The translations under genes and the position numbers were made by a program. The notes beneath the pieces are model-generated. The model saw nothing but the letters and a program-made list of their open reading frames with translations, ran no database searches and was not told where the DNA came from. This document shows positions 56,089 through 64,000 of a stretch of DNA of 64,000 nt, piece after piece. Position 1 is the stretch's first letter. Every line of letters begins with the position of its first letter. The DNA comes from Neoconidiobolus thromboides FSU 785 (lineage: Eukaryota; Entomophthoromycota; Entomophthoromycetes; Entomophthorales; Neoconidiobolaceae), in assembly GCA_025603075.1 (NCBI GenBank), contig MU626360.1:1-64000 (forward strand), in the 5' to 3' direction.

Positions 56089-57175
56089 ATGGGAAAAGAT
56101 CGTAGTGTTGGTGAATTATTGAATTTATTACAGATAAAGTTACCTATTATTGGTGCTCCAATGGCTGGAGTAAGTGGAGGTGAGTTAGCAGCAGGTGTAC
56201 AATTAGCAGGAGGTTTAGGTTTTATAGCCGTAGGCTACAATAATGAAAGTTTTTTAATTGAGCAATTAGAACATGCAGTACTCCAATTAGAGTTATCACA
56301 ACCAAGTTTACCAAACCCACAAAGAAGTTTACCTATTGGAATCGGATTTATTACATGGAAAATTCAAGAGAGTGTATTTGATTTAGCATTAAATGCGAAT
56401 CCAAAAGCACTTTGGTTTTCATTTGGGAATTATAATTCTTATTTATCTAAGGCGCGCCATTTTAATCCTAATATTAAAATTTTTATTCAGGTAGATAATG
56501 TACAAGAAGCTTTAATTGCTGCTAAAGATGGAGCTGATGTTATTATAGCACAAGGTTTAGAGGCCGGTGGTCATGGTCCTAAAGAAGGATTATCTACTTT
56601 TGTTTTGATTAGTAATATACTTAGAGAGTTTGAAAATATAAAAAATCCACCTTTAGTTATTGCTGCCGGAGGTATTGTTGACTGGCGTGGTTTATCTGGC
56701 GCTTTAGCTATAGGTGCTACTGGAGTAGTTTTAGGCACAGCTTTAACAGTGGCTAATGAAAGCTTATTAAATCCTAAAGCTAAAGATTTAATTGTTAAAG
56801 CTGACTCAGATAGCACTTTAAGTACTGGAGTCGTTGATCAATTACGCGGTATCGATTGGGATTTAAATAGATTTGGAGCAAGAGTATTAAAAAATCAAGT
56901 AACAACAGGAGAAATAAAAATCAACAAAAAGGATTATGAAAGTGCTAGAAAAGAAGGAAATTATAATATTTTGGTAATTAATTTTAATTTAGTTTTTTTT
57001 TGTATTTAGTTTTATTTAGGGTATATTTGCAGGTATGGGAGTAGGTTTAGTAAAGGAGCGCAAAAGTGCAAGGGAAATTATTGATAAAATAGTTAAAGAT
57101 TATTATTATTTACATTTACAACATCGTTCACGCCAACAATGGATCCCAGTTCCTTCTACTCACTCTAAATTATAA
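56089..57175 (+). CDS. Nitronate monooxygenase (2-nitropropane dioxygenase family, FMN)
   Basis: Two exons, 56089-56973 and 57020-57175, with a 46-nt intron; 346 residues. TIM-barrel flavoprotein that oxidises alkyl nitronates such as propionate 3-nitronate. Motifs: PIIGAPMAGVSGGELAAGVQ near the N-terminus, GGLGFIAVG, IAQGLEAGGHG (the catalytic-His region) and PLVIAAGGIVDWRG, GATGVVLGTAL (FMN phosphate site). The second exon supplies GIFAGMGVGLV, needed to close the barrel, and a basic tail. It is tail-to-tail with the coiled-coil gene, with only 35 bp between stops. Confidence 0.9.
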
Positions 57176-57210
57176 ATAAACTGTTTTTTTATGCAACTTA
57201 CTTATAACCT

Positions 57211-58212
57211 TTAGTTTATATTATCATCTTGTTTTAGCTCCTCATCTATAGGTATTATACTATTTATATTGTGTAATTCATTTTTTATTAAATTTAATTT
57301 ATTATATTGATTAATAAGCTGTTGTAAAGAAATCTTGGAGTCATCCATTATTTGATTTAAACTCATTTCTAACTCAATTTTCTTTTTTGTAACATGACTA
57401 TCTTTTTCAATAATTTGTTTGATTCCTTTTTCTTTTTTTAATTCCAATAATTCTTCCTTTAATGATATTGTTTCTTGTTCAATTGCATCATACTTTTCTT
57501 TAATTTCTACTTCTCTTTTTTCTGCTTGAATACAACGAATAGTAACATTCTTTAACTTGTCATTACTCTCTTTCTGTTTATTTTCAGCATCGTTGATCCT
57601 ATGATTTAATTCTGTTATGTGAAATTGAGCTTTTGATAATTCTGAGGATATAGTAGCAATTGTTTTTTTTTGTTGCTCAATTAAATTCTTATAATTCTCT
57701 AACTCAAGTTCCTTTTCTTGCTTAGGTGACAATGGTAATTTTTTTGATCTTGAATTTAAATTAAAAAGTCCCAATCCATTACCATTCCTTTCCATTTCTA
57801 AATCAGATGCTTCACTATCAATATCTTGAAAATAATTGAGCTCTAAACTGTTTTCCTTAGCTTCGTTGATTGCACTAAACCCTGATTGATAATTTGGCGA
57901 TAATTCGGACAAATAATGATTGAATGTCAGCGAACTGGACCTCGAATGTTGTCGGATACTAGGCAATTTCCTTTCATTACTTTTGTCATTCTTTAGACTT
58001 TGCGGGTTTAAATGAGACCTAGATCTTAGCTCATTAAAATTATTACTACTATTATCTAAAGGGCTGTTATTTAACTTTGGTGGAGTAGTAAAGAAAGGTG
58101 AGTTTATAGGATAATTTCTACTTTTTTCCTTCATTGTTTGATTCCATCTTTTGGTATTTGTCTCATAATTATCTGGTTGAAATTCTTTATTGTATCTTGG
58201 TAGTTGGTCCAT
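57211..58212 (-). CDS. Coiled-coil protein of unknown function
   Basis: Single exon, 333 residues. The N-terminal ~150 residues are Ser/Asn/Pro-rich and disordered (many SxS and RS motifs suited to phosphorylation). Residues ~165-310 are a long heptad coiled coil (ENYKNLIEQQKKTIATISSE through KKIELEMSLNQIMDD). The end is acidic. I do not recognise the family; a cytoskeletal or polarity role would be speculation. Confidence 0.75.
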   Translation of the reverse strand: MDQLPRYNKEFQPDNYETNTKRWNQTMKEKSRNYPINSPFFTTPPKLNNSPLDNSSNNFNELRSRSHLNPQSLKNDKSNERKLPSIRQHSRSSSLTFNHYLSELSPNYQSGFSAINEAKENSLELNYFQDIDSEASDLEMERNGNGLGLFNLNSRSKKLPLSPKQEKELELENYKNLIEQQKKTIATISSELSKAQFHITELNHRINDAENKQKESNDKLKNVTIRCIQAEKREVEIKEKYDAIEQETISLKEELLELKKEKGIKQIIEKDSHVTKKKIELEMSLNQIMDDSKISLQQLINQYNKLNLIKNELHNINSIIPIDEELKQDDNIN

Positions 58213-59215
58213 CTTTAAAAAAATAATTTCTTATTTCTCCACTTTTTAAATTTTTATTTGGATTATTGTTATACCTCACATGTGGATAACTAATGATATC
58301 ATTTTTGATTGGCCATACTGAGTTTAAATTGCCTCTTTAAGCCAATCAAATAGAATTAATTTATAGTTTCAAGTCATTTACCACCATGATCGTTTTAATT
58401 TATTCTTTTATAATTAAATTAATTAAATTAATAGAAAACTTAAATATATTTAATGTTTTGAAACTTCTACATAAGAAAATACCGTAAAATATTATAGATA
58501 GCTTTGGGTTATTATTCTTTAAAAAATCCTATTGTATTTTAATTTTTTTTGGATATTGAATCAAACTCCTTTCTACTCTCTTTTATTTTCCTTATATAAA
58601 GTGAGTTCTAGACTTTTAATAAATGCATATTTTCGAAAATAATTTTTGCACTAAAGTCATAGTTTAGTCTTAGCCCTTTTGGTCTCATAGACGAGATATT
58701 TTGTCCAATTTAGTGTAGTTAGCAATAAATTCTATTTATAGCGAGTTTATTTTTTAAAATTTACTTGGTACTAAAGGGGTAAAATAACTGAGTTTAAAAA
58801 CTATAAAATAACAAAACAAATTATACTATAAAACGATAACTTGTAAATAGACTGATGGTATAAACTTCAATTTATGATAACTTAAATAGTATAGAAATCA
58901 GATTGTAAAAATAGACTGAGTATTTGTTAACTTACTACTGCTTTTATAAAGAAATATACAAAATATTTAATATAAGATGCACTTTAAACTGACAAATTTA
59001 AAATCAATGATAAATGATAACTAAATAATAACATTAATAAAGTACAGTTATATTCTTTGCTGATATTGTTCATTTGCTTATCAATACAACAGCATCATAG
59101 TTATTTTGATTTTTTCAAAACTTTAATTTTCCTTTTAACCAATAAAAACCGAACAATTTTAAGTCCATAATTGGTTTTCATTTTCAAACTTTATCTTTCT
59201 TATATTAAACAAGCT
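58213..59215. other. Shared upstream region of two divergent genes
   Basis: 1 kb of AT-rich DNA between starts at 58212 (-) and 59216 (+). No repeats or RNA genes seen. Confidence 0.5.
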
Positions 59216-60411
59216 ATGGGATTAAGAAAAGCTAATACAACGTTCAAAGCCTTGAATCAAGTATTTAAAAGGAGCATAACCAATAATGCTAATGAAAAAC
59301 AAGCCGTCCTTGAAGAATTGGGTAAAAGTAAAGTGGCTGAAAGAAGTAACAGGATTACGATATCTACCACGGATTTAAGACCTAGTCCATTTAATATTAG
59401 TTTGGAAAGTAAACAAAGGAAAGCCGATTTATTGGGTTTGAGGAATTTTATTCCAGGAGATATAGAAAAGCCAAAGAAAGTTGAAAAGGCTGAGTTGAAA
59501 TTGGATGAGGCTAGTAATCAACTTGAAAGGAAGAAACTGTAAGTTTAAAAAAAAAAATTGAACTATAGTTTACTTAATCGTTTTTTAGTACTAGGAAAAT
59601 ACTAACTCCCTATTATCAAGATTTTCATGGTACTTTTTAATTTTACTTTTTAATTTTAAGATTTTATATTAATTTTCAGACATTCGTAATACCGATGGTA
59701 AGCTTTTCGAAGCAATAGAAAAAGAAGTAGCCGAAAAGGTAAGGTGTTTTGACTAAAAAGAACAAAAGCAATAACAGAAAACAAATCCAGGAATCCTTTT
59801 ATATGCCAAACATGGAGTTACAGCCTTTAAGTAATCAAAATGTACATAAAAAATCAAATTCAAAAGTGGAATTAATGGATATGTTGGATAAAAAAGTAAG
59901 CTTAGTTGCATTTTATTTATCTCAATATGGGGAAAATCAAGCTCAAACCTTCGTTCATCCTTTTTTAAACTTTTTAAAATCGGTACCAAAAGAAAATCAA
60001 AACGAACTACAGTTAATTGAAGTAAGTTTAATGTATAGCTGTTTAATTTAAGGTGTTTATTTATTATAGATTAATGTGTCTGAACAATGGATGAAGGGGC
60101 TTATATCACGCTTGTTTCAATCTAAAATACGTAATCAACTAAATGAAGAAAGACAAGTAAGTTTTTTAATAGTATACAATTATAATAGAGATTGATTGTT
60201 TATATCTTAATAGTTAAATTATTTATTTAAATATGGAAGTATTGAACAAGTAAGAGAAAAGTTGGGAATGGTGAATGGGTTAATCGGTTATGTATTTTTG
60301 ATCGATAAAAATTCAAAAATTCGTTGGTATGCGAATGGAAATGCCACTAGTAATGAGATTACTACTTTATTAAGTTTGGCTAAACATCTTACATTGAATC
60401 CAAGGGCCTAG
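59216..60411 (+). CDS. ATP10: Mitochondrial ATPase assembly factor ATP10
   Basis: Start ATG 59216 (MGLRKANTTFKALNQVFKRS), a basic mitochondrial-type presequence; a frame extension to 59171 begins with TTG. Exons read TRKILTPYYQDFH, DIRNTDGKLFEAIEKEVAEK, then FYMPNMELQPLSNQN...KVSLVAFYLSQYGENQ. INVSEQWMKGLISRLFQSKI follows, then GLIGYVFLIDKNSKIRWYAN and TAG at 60409-60411. The P-x-ILTPYY, YMPNM, V.V..W...L and GYVFLID..KIRW pattern is ATP10, which helps assemble the Fo sector (Atp6 ring) of ATP synthase. The intron near 59740-59775 is problematic. The frame is kept only by a 34-nt GT-AG intron (59742-59775), shorter than any other here, so this junction may be wrong. Confidence 0.82.
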
Positions 60412-60630
60412 TACTGTTTATAAGCTCTTCATTCTATTCTTTAAATTTAAAAAATAATAATATTAGATGTTACATCATAGGTTTCATATTTTTAATGTTT
60501 TACTATTTAATTAATATTTATAATACAGTCATATTGACCTATACAAATTTTAAACAATATAAAAAGTGATTACTGTTTAAATAAAAAAAGTTAAATTTTA
60601 TTCGAATCTTAGTTACAAAGTGCTATTAAA

Positions 60631-61923
60631 TTATTCCCTTTCAAAGATAGCAGCCATACCCATACCAGTACCAATACACATAGAGATAGCTCCAAGTTTC
60701 TTGTTTTGTCTTTTAAGTTCTGGGAAGAGGGTGGCAACTTGGCGAGCTCCAGTACAACCTAAAGGATGACCAAGAGCAATAGCTCCTCCTTTTGGATTAA
60801 CTTTGTTATAATCTAAACCAAGTTTTTCGATACTGTAAACAGCTTGAGATGCAAAGGCTTCATTTAACTCAACGATTTCAATATCTTGGACTTGAACTCC
60901 GGCTTTTTTAGCAGCAGCTGGAATTGCATAAGCTGGTCCAACACCCATAATATGTGGTGGTACACCAACTACAGCTGAAGAAACATATTTACCTAAGATA
61001 GGTAATTTGAGTTGCTCAGCTTTGCTACGACGCATTAATAAGACAGCGGCAGCACCATCGGATACTTGAGAAGCGTTACCGGCAGTGGTGAAACCATCCT
61101 TAGAGAAGGCTGGTTTAAGTTTATTCAAAGTTTCAAAGGTGGTTTCTGGGCGGATACCATCATCTTTAGTTATAGTAACCTTCTTTTCATTACCTTCTTT
61201 ATCAAGAACAATGGTTTCAACTGGGATGATTTCCTCATCGAAATATCCATTTTTTTGTGCAAGTGCAGCTTTTTGATGAGAAGTAGCAGCAAATTTATCT
61301 TGTTTTTCACGTGATACTTTGAATTCTTTAGCTACATTTTCTGAGGTGATACTAATTAACAAATATAAAAATTTAAGTAACACATATATATAATAAACTT
61401 ACCCCATAGGTAAAAGAGATTCTGCAGCCTGTTTAGTAGAGTTTACAGCTTCAGAGATAGAAGTTGGTTGAGCTTGAGCACCATAATGCATGGTCATAGA
61501 TTCAACACCAGCAGCAATACCAACATCAATCAAGTTAGCTTGAATTGAGGAAGCGATGGCAGCAACAGCTTGAAGACCAGAAGAGCATTGTCGGTTAACA
61601 GAATAAATAGGAACAGAGTCTGGGATACCGGCATGTAAAGAGGCCATACGAGACATAGTGGCAGCAGTACCAGTTAATACATTACCTACAGCTATGTCTT
61701 CAACTATTTTTGGATCAATCTTACTCTTTTGAATAACAGCTTTGAATACGGCGGACAATAAGTCTTCGATATGAGTATCTTTGAAACCACCTTTACGTGC
61801 GCGAGTGATTGGGGTACGCAAAGCAGCTATGATAACTACATCGTCACCTGATTTGTGACCTACCTTAGTAGCGTTTTTGGTAGATAACTGATTGCTGATT
61901 TGGTTTAATCTTTGAGAAGCCAT
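60631..61923 (-). CDS. Peroxisomal 3-ketoacyl-CoA thiolase
   Basis: Two exons, 61403-61923 and 60631-61351, with a 51-nt intron; 413 residues. It performs the last step of peroxisomal fatty-acid beta-oxidation. Residues 5-13 (RLNQISNQL) match the PTS2 consensus R-L-x5-Q-L, so import by PEX7 is expected. Active-site C113 in VNRQCSSGLQA, the His in GGAIALGHPLGCTGARQ and the second Cys in CIGTGMGMA are all present. Full length and intact. The N-terminal signal distinguishes it from cytosolic acetyl-CoA acetyltransferases. Confidence 0.95.
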
Positions 61924-63141
61924 TTTAAAATTAAGTTTTAAATTTCAATTGACGTATATTTATACTTTTAGTTTTAACTCCTAATTAAATTAATGAGGTT
62001 GATTGGTTGCCTATAATTTACTATTTACTAATCCTTACCAAGTATTCATTGTCTATTTGAACACTTATTGGCTGGTTCTGGATTCAATTGCAAGTGCCAT
62101 TCATTCTCTCAGCTGATTTTTATTAAGCAGTTAAGAATGGAAAACCATGTGAAAAAAGGATATTAGTTCCCTCAAGCATGGCTTCAATTAACTGAATGCG
62201 GGAGTAGCAGAGTGAGCATATTATAATAATATTTATTCAGAAGATACACTATAATACTATTCAAAAAATAGTAGTTTTAAAAGAGATTCTAAGTTTAAAA
62301 CTAATATATTAAAACTAAAATCTACGCTTAGAATGAGTTTATTAGATTTAATCACTAGCAGGTTTTAATTACTAGCAATTGTTCTCTATTGTTTAATAGA
62401 ATAATCCAATTTCGCAAAAATAAATTGTCATTTTGAAACGCAAATTTAAATTTTAGCCTTGATGTTTATATTTTCTATAATTATAGAGATTTCTCATATT
62501 TTTAGTTACTTCTCATTTAATCCACCTCTTTTCAAACTTTGTTTGTATTAGGTTTTTCCAAAAATTATTTGAATTTTTCAAAAGTTCAAAACAATAGTGG
62601 TGTAGAATTGAGATAGTATTTAGATTTTATACATTTTTATTTATATATATAATTTGTACTAATGCAACCAATGACTATATGCTTTTTAATAATAAAGGAA
62701 GGAATTTATGGAAACCTAAGATTACACAATAGAAAAAAACATTTTAAAGATCATAAATGAAAACAGTTTATTAGGCTGATTTATGTTTCAGAAATTTTAT
62801 AACTAAAAAAGCAGTCAAAGGTAGCTAAATAACCACTGCAGCGGTTGAAGAAATTTATTAAAATGAACACTGTCTTCAAACATTAAGGAAATCTACTGAT
62901 GGGACTGACAGCATACTATTTAATACATGCACAAAAAACACCTGCTATACAAAAGCCAATCTACTACATATTAAAAAAATTGAGTGAAAAGATAAGAATA
63001 TCAAGTATCCATTCTTATAATCAATTTTTTTTCAGTGTTCAACCATCTTAAAATTAAAGTCAATATTTAAATAAATTATCTATTTTATTAAAACTATATC
63101 CCGGAAAACAACATCAATATTTAATTATATCATTAACAACA
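61924..63141. other. Gene-poor stretch, nothing recognised
   Basis: 1.2 kb of AT-rich DNA upstream of the thiolase. I see no element copy, tRNA or frame. Confidence 0.5.
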
Positions 63142-63756
63142 TTAAGCCCTTTCTAATATAAAAAGCCATTTGAAATAAATCTTTATCTTGGAGATAAAGA
63201 TATGTGAATATTTTCTACAATAATCATCTATGAAATCAACCACCAAAATATGACAAAAAAATATCAAAACCAAAGGAGTAAGTAAGCCTAAGATAATAAT
63301 TCCAATTAGGCTTTGAAAGATAATGCCAAGGATTGCCCCAGTACTAATACCGACACAAAAAAATTTTAAAATTTGAATAAAAAACTTGTAACGGATAGCT
63401 AAAAGACCAAGGGTGAAACTGAATAATGTAACAAGCACTAGTAATATCACCAAAGGAACTCTAGCTTTATCTAAGGGCTCAATATTTGTTAAAAATTTCT
63501 CAAAAGTTAAATCCAGATGGGTGTTTATACTTATGAATAGTACTCCTATTGTAAGCAATATATACCAGATTACAAAAGTCACTGTTAGTATGTACACTAA
63601 ATTTTTGAAGCGTTGGGATAAGGCCAATAGTATGAATAAAATAAATAAAAGATTGAAAAACCAAAAAGAGATTATTTTTGAAGTTGGATTTATGTTAATA
63701 AATAGAGAGTATAGTACAGTCAGTATAATTTGTTTGAAGAAAAGAGTTAGAACCAT
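63142..63756 (-). CDS. Multi-pass membrane protein of unknown function
   Basis: Single frame of 204 residues with about six hydrophobic segments (around 5-20, 28-46, 53-75, 98-118, 128-148 and 150-172) and very few charged residues between them. It ends in a basic, amphipathic tail (DDYCRKYSHIFISKIKIYFK). An acidic/hydrophilic loop lies at about residues 78-97. I do not recognise the family. The frame is AT-biased but the membrane pattern is regular enough to favour a real gene. Confidence 0.5.
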   Translation of the reverse strand: MVLTLFFKQIILTVLYSLFININPTSKIISFWFFNLLFILFILLALSQRFKNLVYILTVTFVIWYILLTIGVLFISINTHLDLTFEKFLTNIEPLDKARVPLVILLVLVTLFSFTLGLLAIRYKFFIQILKFFCVGISTGAILGIIFQSLIGIIILGLLTPLVLIFFCHILVVDFIDDYCRKYSHIFISKIKIYFKWLFILERA

Positions 63757-63957
63757 TACATAACAAATATTGATAAATAAATTGAAAGATCAAATCTAAA
63801 AGATTATTTATTTGTTTTTATATAATTCACTTCATAAAGTTCTATTAATCTAAAAGAACTTTAATAAATTAATTTTTATTATTACAAGTCAGAGCTATTC
63901 GCTCTCTTTTTGTGAGCTTTAGTTTTGAATAGGAATTGATTTATCAAATTTACTATA
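63757..63957. other. Intergenic end of window
   Basis: Short AT-rich stretch between the membrane protein start and element copy 22. Confidence 0.4.
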
Positions 63958-64000
63958 TGGAGGTTTTTTTTTGCTTCATTATTTTTTCCATCTTTTAAGC
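63958..64000 (+). mobile_element. 100-bp MITE-like element, copy 22 (cut by the window end)
   Basis: TGGAGGTTTTTTTTTGC, then TTTTTTCCATCTTTTAAGC at the last bases; preceded by TA. The right half lies outside the window. Confidence 0.82.

Overview
The window is nuclear DNA of a very AT-rich eukaryote, most likely a fungus of an early-diverging lineage. Genes are interrupted by many tiny GT-AG introns (mostly about 42-73 nt). TAA, TAG and TGA all end genes, so the standard code applies. The gene set is fungal: an ALG6 glucosyltransferase, ATG101, VPS25, NOT4, ATP10, a PTS2 thiolase, a secreted class 3 lipase, a GPI-type cell-wall protein and an LPMO-like secreted protein. An FTS/AKTIP homologue and ATG101 argue against a Saccharomyces-type yeast. 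Composition and the F-box/LRR expansion would suit Entomophthoromycotina (Conidiobolus-like), but that placement is inference.

Layout. 1-10 kb: the edge of an MFS transporter gene, FTS/AKTIP, a long NOT4 gene and a plasma-membrane-type Qa-SNARE with a duplicated 147-bp upstream block. 12-21.5 kb: a kinesin, tRNA-Thr, a complete phytochelatin synthase and a secreted lipase, separated by long gene-poor stretches. 24-38.5 kb is the gene-dense core: a cell-wall protein, tRNA-Met, a coiled-coil protein, an unnamed protein ending in a galactose-binding-like fold, ATG101, succinate-semialdehyde dehydrogenase, tRNA-Asn, aminopeptidase P, VPS25 and ALG6. 39-54.5 kb is an accessory region: one intact F-box/LRR gene, at least four decayed paralogues, an LPMO-like secreted gene, a secreted propeller-like gene and a relic of its paralogue. 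56-64 kb: nitronate monooxygenase, a coiled-coil protein, ATP10, peroxisomal thiolase and a multi-pass membrane protein.

The most striking structure is a dispersed family of about 100-bp non-coding elements (22 copies found, both orientations). They have ends TGGGGATGT/ACATCCCCA, an inner stem TTTTTCCA/TGGAAAAA around AAGCGC, and 2-bp target duplications. One copy sits inside the coding part of an F-box pseudogene, so the element moves. Two copies 25 kb apart are nearly identical, so movement was recent. The copies avoid the gene-dense core and lie in the accessory stretches. A second, unrelated foldback element with inverted repeats of about 80 bp lies at 54.3-54.8 kb. The F-box paralogues also share a promoter block of about 60 bp ending in a TATA box, even where the gene body is dead.

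Gene structures were worked out by eye from splice sites and reading-frame continuity. Exon borders that rest on weak sites are marked in the entries.
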